64,000 nt of DNA from an uncultured Actinomycetaceae bacterium (GCA_902464405.1 CABQJD010000003.1:119083-183082), one strand, 5' to 3'; shown: positions 29,712-40,211, counted from the first letter of the stretch. Notes: generated by a model not told the origin, from the sequence alone. Numbers and translations: made by a program.

Positions 29712-32700
29712 CTATTTTTGCCAGCGCCGACGGCTCGCTAAGAAAGCACCTCCAGCAAGCAAAGCAAAGGATGCTAGCGCAGCCCATGCCATATCTGAGC
29801 CTGTGGGCGGAGTGCTTCTCATAGAACTAGACGCCGTTCCTGCCGCACTATTATCACTTGGGACGATCGGCTGTTGAGGCTTAGTATCTGGCTGCTCAGG
29901 ATCTGGTTGTGCAGTTCCTGGATCCGCAGTGCCTGGATGCTCGGGATTTGCCTCAGCAGTTACCAGAGCTTTTACAGCAGCACGAAGTTCAGCGAGTGCT
30001 ACGTTCACCGCTTCTTGAGATGCGCCCTCATCTGCAGCAACTTTCTGTGCTTTCTTCAGCGCATCGGCCGCAACAGCCCAAGATTGCTCTGTATAGCTGG
30101 CAGGGGTGAGCATATCCAGGCTCTTGATTGTTTGTTTAAGAAGAGTGAAATCAGTGCTTTTCTCAACAGGAACTTCTGGTTTCGGCTCTTCAGGCGTGGT
30201 GCCGCTGCCGTCTTTCAAACCTTTGATTGCACTGTTAAGGAACGCCGTTGCTTCATCAACCTCAGTTTGAGTAGCTGCAACATTATTGAAGACGTCACGC
30301 GCAGACGTCAATGCACCTTTCAAAACTTGCCAAGAAAACACAGTATAGTCGCTCTCGTTTTTCTTATCTGCAAGATCAATCGCTTGTGCTAATGCATCTT
30401 TATTAGCCAAATCTTTTGCTGCCACGGCTGAAAGTTCAAATACTTTCCACCATTTTTCAGATTTTGCACCATTGACGATACGAATAGCTTTCACACTGCG
30501 CGATTGAGGCAAAATCAGATTTTGCACTTTTGCACCGTTCACGTCTGCTACTTTCGCCCAGTCGTTACCATCAGCAGATACCTGAATTTCACCTTTCGTG
30601 ATTTTATCGCCACCGTCTTGAGCGAATACGATAGCACCAGCTTCGATTGGCTGAGAATAAGTCACAGTAATTGATGATCCGATTTGAGGCACAGCATTCG
30701 TCCACACAAATCCACCTGTAGTTTGAGTATCAGTGAGTGCAGCATCATTCGATCCCTGGTAGCGCCCAAGCCCTTGAGAGAGAGCAACTGTGGAGGAAAT
30801 TACCTCTGGCGTATCTCCTGCGTCAGCTGGGCGTGCGGAAAGCTCTGCTATCTTCCACCAGCCTGCTGTGCGCTCAGTATTGCGGATTCGAATTGCTTTT
30901 GCCTGCACTGGCGTATCAAGGGTTTTATCCAAGGATTCGCCATTTTTAATTTCCGCCAGCTGAGTCCAGTTATTCGTGCCATCCGCAGTATACTCAATCG
31001 CGCCTTTCGTGATTTTATCTCCGCTAGATTGCGTGAAGACAATACGTTTCATTTCGAAAGATTCTGGATACGTCACTGTGACGGCCGCATCGGCAGGCGT
31101 CATATCTTTGATCGTATTGTAATCAGGAGTGGAAGGATCAAGCTTTGGTTTCGTCCAAAGAATCGAGTTTGAATCTCCATCCGAAGCATTTGATAAAGAG
31201 CCTTGGTAAACGGCCAGATTATCGGAAATAGAAACTGTGCCCTGCGGAAGGCTTGGGAGATTCTCTGGATTCACAGTAATCTCTTTTACCTGCAGCCATG
31301 CATCGCGCGTATTGTCTGCAGTAGCGATTAAGCGCAGTCCTCTAATAGCTTGAAGATTGAGGTCTTGATACAACATTGGTGAAGTTGTCGCTTCGGCAGC
31401 ACCTGGGACTTCTTGCCACGTATTGCCATCTTTGGTGTACTGCAGCTGCCCGTGATCGAAGTAATCTTTACCGCTCGCAGCTCCGAGCACGAACTTCACA
31501 CTATTAGCATCAAAAGGCTTCGTATCCACTATTCCAATATATGTACCTTTAGCAATTTTATTCGGACTCTTATAGATGACGCCAGTAGTTTCATTGCCAT
31601 CGAGCACAGCAGATACGTTTCCTTCTGGTGTATCTGTGCGGCTCGTAATAAAGCGCCTGAAGGAGGCATCTGGATTAATAGCGACTGCTGCTTTGGCTTT
31701 CAAATCGTTGGCGAGCGCTTGAAGCGTAGGAGTGAGATATGCTTTGCCTACTTTCGCATATTGGGTTTCATTCACATAGTTGAAACCGTGATTCTTATAG
31801 CTTGCCATCAGGGCGTTTCCTGCCTGATAGTTATTGAGCAGATCGTCATTTTTTCCAGCCAGATAGGCATCATAAGCATCAAAATAATAGGTAGCTGCCT
31901 TGATTAAATCATCGAAAGCGTCAAGCCACGGCTTCATTTGCTCTACCATTGCCGGAGTTCCTCCATGCGCACGGAATGTATCCACAGCTGGCTGAATATC
32001 GGTATAAACTTTCCTTGCTTGAGCTACTTGATCGCTGCTCAGATCGCCAGTATTCAAAGTGCTTTGTACGGCAAGAAGCGTATCTTTCACTGCTGCAGAT
32101 TCACGAGCCTCCCATGCGACCCCACCACCGTACATACGGCGTAGATGTTCCGAAAGAGTGCGCAATGCATCAGACGCTTTATTAGCAGATGGAGAATTGT
32201 GATCTACATAAGAGAAAGAATCCTGCCAAGCCTTATCTGCATGATCCAAAGAATCCCAAAGATTCCAAGTGAAATCGGCGTTCATAAAAATCGCCTGCTT
32301 GCTCGGCTCGGACTGCTGCATCGGGTTCATCACCAAACCCTCAAGATCTCCTGGCTGCACGTCTGTGCCTAAGAAGTTTTCATAATTCGCCATATGCAAG
32401 GCGTCTTTATCGTTATCCGAGCAGGGAAAATTCATCCACATAAACGTTGGGCGCCCAGAATTATTTTTAAACGATTGGAAGAAAGAATGGGTAGCTTTTC
32501 CCCATACTCGACCGCCCGTATTGATCACCTGAACTGTCTGAGGAAGATCTCGATACCACGATTCACCATTTCCCATATAGTTCACTGGGCAAAATACAAT
32601 TGTATCTTTAAGCCCTGGATATTTAAGAGAACTGTCGCCATTCGTCTGCTTTTGCAGATCTTGCACCCATGCCGTCATATCTTTCATAAGGCGTGTGTAA

Positions 32701-33671
32701 AGCGAAGAGCCTTGATTATGAGCATCATCAGCAAGAATCGCTATTTGCCGCACGCCGTTATCAATCACTTGCAAGAATTTAGCTTTGACGATTGCAAGGC
32801 TTTCATCATAATTTGCATTTGTGATGGGATTATTCATAAAAGGATGCAGTGCATAAATAAAACGAGTCTTGCTCCTATTTCCAGCTTCTGCAAGCGGAGC
32901 AATTTTATTGCGCAGCTCCTCATCCGTATAAAGCTCACGCCACTTTGCATTATGCTTCGGATCGTCTTTAGGCGCATAGAAATATGAGTTAAGTTTGTGA
33001 TAGCCACCCCAAGTCATCAAATCAATACGATTCTGAGTGCTCCAAGGATTGCCATAATAGCCCTCAATAAAACCACGATTTCGCACGTCGGCGTAGTCTG
33101 CAATCGTCAACTCACGCATCTGCGAGCCGGTAATCTGCTGGAAAATACGATAAAGGCTCGTGAGACCATAGAAAGCAGCATCGGTATCTTTACCGAGGAC
33201 GATAATCTCGGAACGAGCGCCGTTTTTCCCTGGAAGAACGGCAAGCAGATACGAATCAATATGATCAAAAAGCGTAGCGTCGTACTTAATCTTGCCCTGG
33301 GCAACGAGATCTGCCACGTGTTTGTCTACAACGCCATTAGAGCCTTTGATACCAACAAGCACAGAAAGCCCCGCACCGCTCGGAATAGATTCTTTCCCTT
33401 TCCAAGTAATCCCTGGAATTGCTTGCGTCGAAAGCACATCATCTAAGCGAGTTTCAGTATCTGCATCTATCCCTTTCTCTACTACTAAATCTGCTTTGCC
33501 TATATGCAGTGCCCCATCACCATAAGTCACGCTATGAGGTGTTGGATAAATCTGATATTCGTTTTCTGCTGCTTGTACGGGCGCAGCTCCCACAGGAGCA
33601 ATCACCGATCCGAGAGCGAAAGCGGCAAGAAATGCCAATGCCCTGGCCCTGATTTTTTCTAGCTTTTTCAT
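29712..33671 (-). CDS. Cell-wall-anchored GH84 beta-N-acetylglucosaminidase (NagJ-like)
   Basis: 1319-residue secreted enzyme of the hyaluronidase/O-GlcNAcase-like family. After the signal peptide (to about 34) an N-terminal domain resembling GH20b (IYPTPHSVTYGDG) leads to the catalytic barrel. That barrel has RNRGFIEGYYGNPWS (about 198) and the catalytic Asp pair in ILADDAHNQ (315-316). A helical region follows, then three discoidin-like modules (about 690-830, 840-980 and 990-1110; the last two are similar to each other), two FIVAR helical modules (about 1118-1180 and 1200-1265) and the sorting signal TPPTG-hydrophobic-RRRWQK. TPPTG lacks the usual Leu. AAGGGGAAG precedes the ATG. Confidence 0.93.
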   Translation of the reverse strand: MKKLEKIRARALAFLAAFALGSVIAPVGAAPVQAAENEYQIYPTPHSVTYGDGALHIGKADLVVEKGIDADTETRLDDVLSTQAIPGITWKGKESIPSGAGLSVLVGIKGSNGVVDKHVADLVAQGKIKYDATLFDHIDSYLLAVLPGKNGARSEIIVLGKDTDAAFYGLTSLYRIFQQITGSQMRELTIADYADVRNRGFIEGYYGNPWSTQNRIDLMTWGGYHKLNSYFYAPKDDPKHNAKWRELYTDEELRNKIAPLAEAGNRSKTRFIYALHPFMNNPITNANYDESLAIVKAKFLQVIDNGVRQIAILADDAHNQGSSLYTRLMKDMTAWVQDLQKQTNGDSSLKYPGLKDTIVFCPVNYMGNGESWYRDLPQTVQVINTGGRVWGKATHSFFQSFKNNSGRPTFMWMNFPCSDNDKDALHMANYENFLGTDVQPGDLEGLVMNPMQQSEPSKQAIFMNADFTWNLWDSLDHADKAWQDSFSYVDHNSPSANKASDALRTLSEHLRRMYGGGVAWEARESAAVKDTLLAVQSTLNTGDLSSDQVAQARKVYTDIQPAVDTFRAHGGTPAMVEQMKPWLDAFDDLIKAATYYFDAYDAYLAGKNDDLLNNYQAGNALMASYKNHGFNYVNETQYAKVGKAYLTPTLQALANDLKAKAAVAINPDASFRRFITSRTDTPEGNVSAVLDGNETTGVIYKSPNKIAKGTYIGIVDTKPFDANSVKFVLGAASGKDYFDHGQLQYTKDGNTWQEVPGAAEATTSPMLYQDLNLQAIRGLRLIATADNTRDAWLQVKEITVNPENLPSLPQGTVSISDNLAVYQGSLSNASDGDSNSILWTKPKLDPSTPDYNTIKDMTPADAAVTVTYPESFEMKRIVFTQSSGDKITKGAIEYTADGTNNWTQLAEIKNGESLDKTLDTPVQAKAIRIRNTERTAGWWKIAELSARPADAGDTPEVISSTVALSQGLGRYQGSNDAALTDTQTTGGFVWTNAVPQIGSSITVTYSQPIEAGAIVFAQDGGDKITKGEIQVSADGNDWAKVADVNGAKVQNLILPQSRSVKAIRIVNGAKSEKWWKVFELSAVAAKDLANKDALAQAIDLADKKNESDYTVFSWQVLKGALTSARDVFNNVAATQTEVDEATAFLNSAIKGLKDGSGTTPEEPKPEVPVEKSTDFTLLKQTIKSLDMLTPASYTEQSWAVAADALKKAQKVAADEGASQEAVNVALAELRAAVKALVTAEANPEHPGTADPGTAQPDPEQPDTKPQQPIVPSDNSAAGTASSSMRSTPPTGSDMAWAALASFALLAGGAFLASRRRWQK

Positions 33672-33683
33672 TACTTCCCCTTA

Positions 33684-33697
33684 TTGCTTCTTTGCAA
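33684..33697. promoter_or_regulatory. TTGC-N6-GCAA dyad upstream of the GH84 gene
   Basis: TTGCTTCTTTGCAA on the plus strand abuts the ribosome site of the GH84 gene (start 33671). It is identical to the copy before the lacto-N-biosidase-like gene at 47798-47811. Confidence 0.5.
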
Positions 33698-33743
33698 ATA
33701 ATTCATCTAAAACCTATGCGATGCTAGAGCATCTATCGAGCAG

Positions 33744-33777
33744 AGGTTGGTGCGCTACACACGTACCGCACCAACCT
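33744..33777 (-). terminator. Stem-loop after the GH101 gene
   Basis: Perfect 11-bp arms AGGTTGGTGCG (33744-33754) and CGCACCAACCT (33767-33777), directly after the GH101 stop codon. No T tract on the minus strand. Related to the GCTGGTG family (GGTTGGTGC). Confidence 0.6.
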
Positions 33778-33785
33778 TTAACTCT

Positions 33786-36700
33786 TCACTCATATCTTCT
33801 GCGGCAGACCATCAGTGCACCGCAGCTCAACAATGCACATGCCAGAAGTACAGCCCACGCAGCTTTTGCACCAGTAGGTGGAATTGTAGGGTGAGCAGCG
33901 CTTCCCATATTTCCGGGTTGAGCAGAATCTCCGCTTGTTGTGCCAGCACTACCACTACCCGGCGCAGATTCCTCTCCTGGATTAGGATTCTCGCCCGGGC
34001 TAGGATCCCCACCAGGCGTAGGTGTTGATGGTTGAGTGAGCTGCAGTCTAAACGTGCTTGTTAAAACGGTATCTCCTTGTTTGAAGTTCACGTGCACGTC
34101 GCCGTCAAAAGCAGCATCTGCAGATCCTTCAATTGCATTAGTCTGCGGATTATAAGTAAAGCCTTCTGGCGCTCCCGATAGGCTTACCGTATACGGCATC
34201 AAGGTATCTATACCAGAGATTCCCACAGGAATAGACAGCGCACCAGCGCCAACTTCCGCTTTCGTATCCTTCAGCTGAAGTGCAGGCGTGCCGCAGATCA
34301 CGCGCGCATTTGCCCAATCAGCATGATCGTTTCCATTTGAGCCGTTTGCGTTTCCTACCTGCAGCTGCAGCTTTTTCACACCCGTAATATCAATATCGAT
34401 GCTCTGGGTGCCGCTAGCTTTGCTTACTGTCTCAGATTCGTATTTCGTCTGCCCATCGCCAATCACTTTGAAGGTCACATTTCCGTTTGGCTGTGTATCG
34501 TTTACGCCCACAATTGCACGCATAATTGTGCACTGCTTATCGCTAAGATCAAAAGTGATATTAGCCATGCTAGAACCACCCATCGAGTGCATACCTAGAC
34601 CTTTGGCGTATTCTGTGCCTCCAAGAGTGATTGGCGTGCCGTCATTGCTCCCTTGTTCGCCATTTTCCTGATCGCGCTCCACTGGGCCCCAACCATTTTC
34701 TTCATCTGCCCATGGAAGATCGGAAAGGAAGTTCATTCCTGGGCGTACGCCGCGCACTACCTTTACCTGTGTAGTTGTTTTCACGGAACGCGTCACGCCG
34801 TCATTATCTACATCGTAATTTACGATGTAGGTCAGTACGCCATCGTCTGCTCCAACTGGAACATCAACATTCCATTGCTGGGAAATGTTTGCATCGATGC
34901 TCGCCGGATCGCCTTTCTTCGTAATAGTCCATCCTTCAGGTCCAGTGAGGCTCGTGACGATATTCGTTGGAGTTCCTTCTTCAAAGAAGTCCGTCGTGGT
35001 CGTCACTGCAGTACTCTCACCTTCAGATACAGGCGATTGCGTAGCGTTTATTTCTGGATCTGCATTTCCTGGAAGAGATTTCGGATTCTCATCGAGAAGC
35101 TCCACACGGAAATTATCGATTGTGAGATCAGAGCCTGCACTACCGCCTGCTTTATTGATCCCAATCCAATAATTTCCAGAGGTGCCAGTTGTGAACTCCA
35201 ACGATATAGTCTGCGTTCCTTTGCCATCAACGCCTGTGCCGCGCGCTTGTGGAATTGGCAGCGTCTGTACTTCACTGGAAGCTATCCCTGAATCCGTCAG
35301 TCGGTCTCGCCCAAGCACAAACACATACTCTCCTGCATAGGCATTCTGATAATCCATTGACACACGGTACGTCTTGCCAGAATCAAACGGCACTGACGCT
35401 TGTGTGGTACGCAAAATCAGCCCTCCGTTTTCTTCATGCGCAAGCAGGCTCCATTTTCCATCGAGTACGTTATCGGTAAGTTTCCCTTTTTCTACTACTT
35501 GCCCGGCAGCATTTTTGCCATACCAGCCAGCATTAGAATACGGAGGATGATTTTCAGCCATCTGCGTGCGCGCATCGCCGCCAACTTCTGCTTTGCCCGT
35601 CACGAATGGCCAATAGCCAGTATCAACGCTTTCAAAATCGTCAAAGAAAACCGTTTTCTCTGTGCGGGCTTTATCTTCTGGCGCACTGTATTTCACTACG
35701 CGAAGATCATCAATGAGCACAGCAGCTTCGCCTTCACCAGCACTCACTTTGAAGGTCACACCTGCTCCATCTGTATGGAATGTGACGCGCACGCGTTGGA
35801 AATAGGTGCGAAGCTTCTCGTCGGAAGCGGTTGCGTTGATAGCTGTGCTCATAGTGATTGAACTCGTCGGCACTCCTTGAATGCTTCTCTGGTTGCCAAT
35901 AGCTTTAGCGTCCCCACTCACAGATACGCTCACTGGGCGCTCTTTCCCTGGTTCGATTTCTACCCACGCCCACATAGAATAATCGCCTTTAGGCAAAGAT
36001 ATGTGTTGAGCTAAAGAAGCAGCGCCAGATCCAAATTTAGCCACTCGCCCAAGATTGCGCCCGCCGTTCGCAGAGTAATTTTTATCCACTGAAACGTTAC
36101 CTGTTGTGGTGTATCCTTCAGCTTTCAGATCGCCAGAGTAAAACCCTGGATCAGAAATATGGCTGCCTTCACCCCACTGAGGATCCGCAGTTTGCGCAGC
36201 TGTATTCGGATACAATACGTAGGCAGTATTAGCTTTAACACTCGCAGGAAGAGTCACTGCTCCACCATTGTTTGCCACAGTTACGCCATTTGCTCGCCCT
36301 GTATCGGTGAGTTCATAGAGCGTAAAGTTTGGCACTTGAGCAAACGCAGGTGTGAGCTGCCATGTGCTCGCTCCCCCAGCAGGGTTATAGTGATACATCT
36401 TCGTACCGCCTGCTTTACTATCGCCTACACCTTTTGCATCATTCCACGGCAGTAGATATTTTCCTTCGGTGTATACGGATTTTCCGCCATACGTGATAGT
36501 GCGATCTGTGCCTAAATCTGTGCCTGTGATGCTGGTGCGTGACGATGCCACTTCAGTGCCGTTCTTAAATGCTGCTTTATCACCAAGCTTATAAGAGAGC
36601 AGATCAGATTGCTGCAAGAACTTCGTTGGCAAGTTTCTTTGCCAAACGTTATTGATAAAGTTGTTGTAGTCGGTCTGCCCTGTCCAGCCTTCAAATTCTT

Positions 36701-38978
36701 TGGTATTTGCATTGCCGAGCAGCGGATCTGGATTCCACGTATCGCGCCATGAATTTTGAATAAAACGAACTAACGTAGAGTTGATGCCCTTTTCTGACTG
36801 CCCGCCATATTTTTCGTCGTTTGCCCAGTGGCTCCACAGAGAATAATCTGCCATCGCCCATGCCCATTCAGAGCCAACACGCCAGCCCTGCTTTTGCATT
36901 TCTTCGGCAAGACGACGCCCAATCCAGCCTTTTTCGTAATAAACGTCGAAATAGAGCCAATCCAGCTGGTCTGCAGCACCAGCCTTTGTGAGTTCGTCAC
37001 GGAAATTTTGGAAACGATTCACCACGTTTTTACTTGTAAGATCCTGCACGGAATCCATGTAATACGCCTGATTCATCCAACCCCATGCGGCGGCAGGAGG
37101 CATCTTGATTGTGCAGGGGTTCTCATAGTTTGCGCCCTTCCCTGCAGCAGCGTGCTTTCCGTCAGAGAAGCATTGCGCTTCAGAATAAGACTCAGTAGCA
37201 TTCACGTGTACACCATATTTTGCATTAAAATCTTTCGATGCTTTCAGCATGGTTACGAGATCATCAAAACCTCCAGCTCGCTGATTGTAATGACTGCCGT
37301 AATCTCCTTGCGCTGAATCATGCCCTTCTGCTTGATAGCCCTTCAACAGCACCATTTGCCCAAGATTATCTGTGGCGAGAGAAATACGCTTCGTATCGTC
37401 AAGAGTGCGCAAGAATGGGTGCGTAGCTTGCGAGACGATATTAAACGGAATACGCTCAACCACGTTATTAGCTGTATCTGCATAGCCGTTTGGCAACCCT
37501 GCTTTTTCCATAAGTTCACGAGTAGCAATTGCAGAATCCTGCCAATCAACCGCCCCTGTAGAGTTATGATCTGCCACAATTTTTACTTCGGCAAAAGGAA
37601 GCTGCTCTGCGCCAATTCGATTAGCACCGCGTGCATTCGTGCCGTAAATAACCCAGGAGCCTGGAGAAATCGTACCAATTTTTGCATTGCCGTTAGTGCT
37701 GATTGCTCCTTCCCAACGGTTCTTCACGTCAGTTCCGTCTGAATGTGCGTCTTTATCCACGGAAATAGCATTGGAGCGTAAACCAGCAGCAAGCTCATTA
37801 TTGTTGATAGCTGCAAACCAACCGCCTGCTTTTGTATTTGGCGCAGACTTAGCAACGTTAAGAGTTGTGTCTGCAGGCGTCGTCCTGCTGGTGCCATTCA
37901 CGCCCAGCATAAGCGATCCAGATTTTGCGCCGTCTACCGTCACAAGATCAAGATTAGGAATGAGTAAACGATCAATTTTTTCTTTGGGATCGTTAATATT
38001 TGTGATTTCCCAGCGAACGACCTGCCCATCGATCGAAATTTTCACAGTAAAATCTGCAGAAATATCTGCGATAGACACTTTGTAGGTTGCAAAGGCACCT
38101 GCAGTATCTACAACGCCGTCTTCGACAGCAACATTATAGGATGTTTCATTAACGCTAACGCTTGTGAGAGGGGTTCCCAGATGCCCTGCAAGTTTTTTCC
38201 CTGCATGCTCATATACTGCAATTTGAGGAAAGTTTTTATAAAGATATGCCTTGTTTGCTCCGCTTGCAATAAGAAGTTTATCGGCAGTTTCTGGCATAGT
38301 GAGTTCATCACCTGCACTGGGAGGATCTGCAGGATCAGTCGAAGCTTTTGCTTTAGCATCCATCACCGAAATTTCAGTGATTTCAGATCCCCAGACGCCA
38401 GCTTTCATAGCGATTTTTTCGCTCATCTGCGCTTTCATATCCGTATACGGGACGCTAAATGCTTCCTGCCCGTTTAGATACAGTTTCACATTTGTGCCGT
38501 CCCATTCGATACGCACAAGAATACTGGCATCAGCTTGCGGAGCAGCTACTCGATCTCCTTCCATCCAAGGATTATTAGGTGCGCCATAGCGCTGCCAGAA
38601 CCACCCTTGAGCATCGTAGCCAATGAATAAACCGTGAGCTGGATCTTTATAGCCTAGATAGAAACCAAAGCGATTCTGTTTGCCTTCTTGCGGAGATTTC
38701 ACAGTGGTTTCGAATGAACCATTTTTCGTAAAATCGTAGGAACCTTCGTGAATCGCCACCGAGGGATACTTATCAGCCGTTGTGCCATTTTGGCTAGATG
38801 AAGACGCTTTGAAATGCGTCCATCCGTCTTCTTCAACATCGAGCACCACACCAGTTTTTTCTGTTGCAGAATCAACGCTCCACGAACCAGCTGATACATC
38901 AGCAAAAGCTGGAGTTGCCATGCCGGTGATCGTCACAGCCACAACGCCGAGGCTTGCAAGGATCTTCCTCAGTTTCAT
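33786..38978 (-). CDS. Cell-wall-anchored GH101 endo-alpha-N-acetylgalactosaminidase
   Basis: 1730-residue secreted endo-enzyme that cuts the core-1 disaccharide Gal-beta-1,3-GalNAc from Ser/Thr of mucin-type glycoproteins, like EngBF of Bifidobacterium longum. After a signal peptide come a concanavalin-like domain (about 30-205), a GH101 N-domain and the catalytic barrel. The nucleophile Asp is in LDWLYFDVYYEKGW (Asp678) and the acid Glu in VGSEWAWAM (Glu704). Carbohydrate-binding beta domains and a CBM51/NPCBM module (about 1450-1590, YAKGLGMHSMGGSSM) follow. The C-terminal signal is IPPTG-hydrophobic-RRRYE. GAGGGGAAAG lies before ATG 38978. GH101 is the most specific marker of mucin O-glycan use in the window. 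Confidence 0.95.
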   Translation of the reverse strand: MKLRKILASLGVVAVTITGMATPAFADVSAGSWSVDSATEKTGVVLDVEEDGWTHFKASSSSQNGTTADKYPSVAIHEGSYDFTKNGSFETTVKSPQEGKQNRFGFYLGYKDPAHGLFIGYDAQGWFWQRYGAPNNPWMEGDRVAAPQADASILVRIEWDGTNVKLYLNGQEAFSVPYTDMKAQMSEKIAMKAGVWGSEITEISVMDAKAKASTDPADPPSAGDELTMPETADKLLIASGANKAYLYKNFPQIAVYEHAGKKLAGHLGTPLTSVSVNETSYNVAVEDGVVDTAGAFATYKVSIADISADFTVKISIDGQVVRWEITNINDPKEKIDRLLIPNLDLVTVDGAKSGSLMLGVNGTSRTTPADTTLNVAKSAPNTKAGGWFAAINNNELAAGLRSNAISVDKDAHSDGTDVKNRWEGAISTNGNAKIGTISPGSWVIYGTNARGANRIGAEQLPFAEVKIVADHNSTGAVDWQDSAIATRELMEKAGLPNGYADTANNVVERIPFNIVSQATHPFLRTLDDTKRISLATDNLGQMVLLKGYQAEGHDSAQGDYGSHYNQRAGGFDDLVTMLKASKDFNAKYGVHVNATESYSEAQCFSDGKHAAAGKGANYENPCTIKMPPAAAWGWMNQAYYMDSVQDLTSKNVVNRFQNFRDELTKAGAADQLDWLYFDVYYEKGWIGRRLAEEMQKQGWRVGSEWAWAMADYSLWSHWANDEKYGGQSEKGINSTLVRFIQNSWRDTWNPDPLLGNANTKEFEGWTGQTDYNNFINNVWQRNLPTKFLQQSDLLSYKLGDKAAFKNGTEVASSRTSITGTDLGTDRTITYGGKSVYTEGKYLLPWNDAKGVGDSKAGGTKMYHYNPAGGASTWQLTPAFAQVPNFTLYELTDTGRANGVTVANNGGAVTLPASVKANTAYVLYPNTAAQTADPQWGEGSHISDPGFYSGDLKAEGYTTTGNVSVDKNYSANGGRNLGRVAKFGSGAASLAQHISLPKGDYSMWAWVEIEPGKERPVSVSVSGDAKAIGNQRSIQGVPTSSITMSTAINATASDEKLRTYFQRVRVTFHTDGAGVTFKVSAGEGEAAVLIDDLRVVKYSAPEDKARTEKTVFFDDFESVDTGYWPFVTGKAEVGGDARTQMAENHPPYSNAGWYGKNAAGQVVEKGKLTDNVLDGKWSLLAHEENGGLILRTTQASVPFDSGKTYRVSMDYQNAYAGEYVFVLGRDRLTDSGIASSEVQTLPIPQARGTGVDGKGTQTISLEFTTGTSGNYWIGINKAGGSAGSDLTIDNFRVELLDENPKSLPGNADPEINATQSPVSEGESTAVTTTTDFFEEGTPTNIVTSLTGPEGWTITKKGDPASIDANISQQWNVDVPVGADDGVLTYIVNYDVDNDGVTRSVKTTTQVKVVRGVRPGMNFLSDLPWADEENGWGPVERDQENGEQGSNDGTPITLGGTEYAKGLGMHSMGGSSMANITFDLSDKQCTIMRAIVGVNDTQPNGNVTFKVIGDGQTKYESETVSKASGTQSIDIDITGVKKLQLQVGNANGSNGNDHADWANARVICGTPALQLKDTKAEVGAGALSIPVGISGIDTLMPYTVSLSGAPEGFTYNPQTNAIEGSADAAFDGDVHVNFKQGDTVLTSTFRLQLTQPSTPTPGGDPSPGENPNPGEESAPGSGSAGTTSGDSAQPGNMGSAAHPTIPPTGAKAAWAVLLACALLSCGALMVCRRRYE

Positions 38979-38999
38979 CTTTCCCCTCACTATTCAGGC

Positions 39000-39015
39000 G
39001 ATGAGAACACTCATC
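39000..39015. promoter_or_regulatory. 16-bp palindrome in the GH101 leader
   Basis: GATGAG-AACA-CTCATC, about 22 bases upstream of the GH101 start. It could be an operator or a leader hairpin of 6 bp with a 4-base loop. It takes the position held by the TTGC dyad in other island genes. Confidence 0.4.
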
Positions 39016-39315
39016 AAGCAGGGCAAAGCACACACTCATATCCGCTTCCCCTGCAGATTTTTTGGAATTTTGGAAAAGCAACACTGCGTTCCCTAAATTC
39101 CGACACAGCAGACACAGCTGTGTATACATGAGCTTCATAATACATTGCTGCACAAAAAATAAGCACTCTTTTTTCAAAAATATTACGTTAATATAACGAG
39201 CAACCAGAAGGTAAAATCGATTAACCAGCGCCGCATAGTCCTTTAGTACTATTTTTGACTTTTTTGAGCAGCTCAACAGCGCATATTTGCGTTCATCTTC
39301 CACAGCCTCCTCATT

Positions 39316-39321
39316 TATACT
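39316..39321 (+). promoter_or_regulatory. -10 box of the SurA-like gene, leaderless arrangement
   Basis: TATACT ends seven bases before the ATG at 39329, and no Shine-Dalgarno lies between. The same arrangement is seen at rel. TTCATC 18 bases upstream is a poor -35. Confidence 0.45.
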
Positions 39322-39328
39322 GACAGAT

Positions 39329-40171
39329 ATGAAGAGAAGGCACATCCAAGGCATAGCGGGCTGCATTCTTGCACTCGGCACACTGCTGACGCTTCACACC
39401 CTCACAACTGATGCAAAAACTACAGGCGATAATCAGCAGCTCCTTTCAAACCATACTAATACTCCTGCACCTTCATTTCCGAGTATCGCGATCGGCAGCT
39501 ACACGGTATCGGAAGAAGAAATTCAGTATGCTCTCACTAGAGTTCGAAATACTGTTATCAAAGAAACTGCACCTAAAGAAACGAGTATCGGATCTGATTA
39601 TTTTCTTTCCGATGCAAAAAATTCACCGTCGGCGCGTGCAGCCGCACAGGCTCTCGACTATGTGCATCGCCGTTTTTCGTTCTATTCAACTGCGTACGAA
39701 GCAAAGCTCGTTGATTCACCAACATGGGATAGCCTAGTTGAGCGTTATAAAAAGGAGAATCAAAAGCGCAGCGAGATGCTTAAATCGCATACCACCCCAG
39801 AAAGAAGCATGGAAGACGGTGCCTCTATGCCCAAAGATACTCTCTACGGTGTGCAGCAGTTTAATCTCGATACATTTATGAGTTATGAAATGAGCGCTCT
39901 TTCGCAACGCTACTGCGCTGATGAGAACCTACCGGGAATGAATATATCTGAAAGCGATATCCAACAGTATTACGCAAACCATCAGTGGGAAACCGATAGT
40001 ACTGACGGTACTGCCACGCCTAGTCTTGAAGAAATACGCCCAAACGTTGTGGCAGCATTGCGCGCAAGTATTTTTGAAAATATCGTAGAAAAACGCATAG
40101 AAAGTGAAAATATTAAAATTGCAGACCAAAAAGCGCTCATATCTTATGCCAGTGCATTTCTATCAAAATAG
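39329..40171 (+). CDS. Secreted SurA-like protein, possible folding partner of the neighbouring beta-helix enzyme
   Basis: 280 residues with an N-terminal signal or anchor segment (IQGIAGCILALGTLLTLHTL), a short Ser/Thr/Pro linker, and an all-helical body. The start of the body (SYTVSEEEIQYALTRVRNTVI) and the end (ISESDIQQYYANH, then EEIRPNVVAALRASIFENIVEKRIE) resemble the helical N- and C-terminal parts of SurA/PpiD-type chaperones. No parvulin domain is visible. It is the only plus-strand gene in the island, convergent with the beta-helix gene. In Bifidobacterium the GH136 lacto-N-biosidase LnbX needs the chaperone LnbY, encoded beside it. This protein is a candidate for the same role, by position and fold guess only. 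Confidence 0.5.
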   Translation: MKRRHIQGIAGCILALGTLLTLHTLTTDAKTTGDNQQLLSNHTNTPAPSFPSIAIGSYTVSEEEIQYALTRVRNTVIKETAPKETSIGSDYFLSDAKNSPSARAAAQALDYVHRRFSFYSTAYEAKLVDSPTWDSLVERYKKENQKRSEMLKSHTTPERSMEDGASMPKDTLYGVQQFNLDTFMSYEMSALSQRYCADENLPGMNISESDIQQYYANHQWETDSTDGTATPSLEEIRPNVVAALRASIFENIVEKRIESENIKIADQKALISYASAFLSK

Positions 40172-40175
40172 CGTA

Positions 40176-40211
40176 GGCGGCACCTGTCTGAGTAAGATGC
40201 CGCCCTTTTCT
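40176..40211 (+). terminator. Terminator of the SurA-like gene
   Basis: GGCGGCA (40176-40182) pairs with TGCCGCC (40198-40204), followed by CTTTTCT. It starts four bases after the stop codon. Confidence 0.8.

Larger units (their letters stand above)
38979..39328. other. Divergent intergenic region, GH101 and SurA-like gene
   Basis: 350 AT-rich bases that hold the promoters of two diverging genes. Visible structure: the GATGAG palindrome at 39000, a small palindrome CGTTA-ATA-TAACG at 39186-39198, and the -10 box of the plus-strand gene at 39316. No other gene was seen. Confidence 0.5.
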
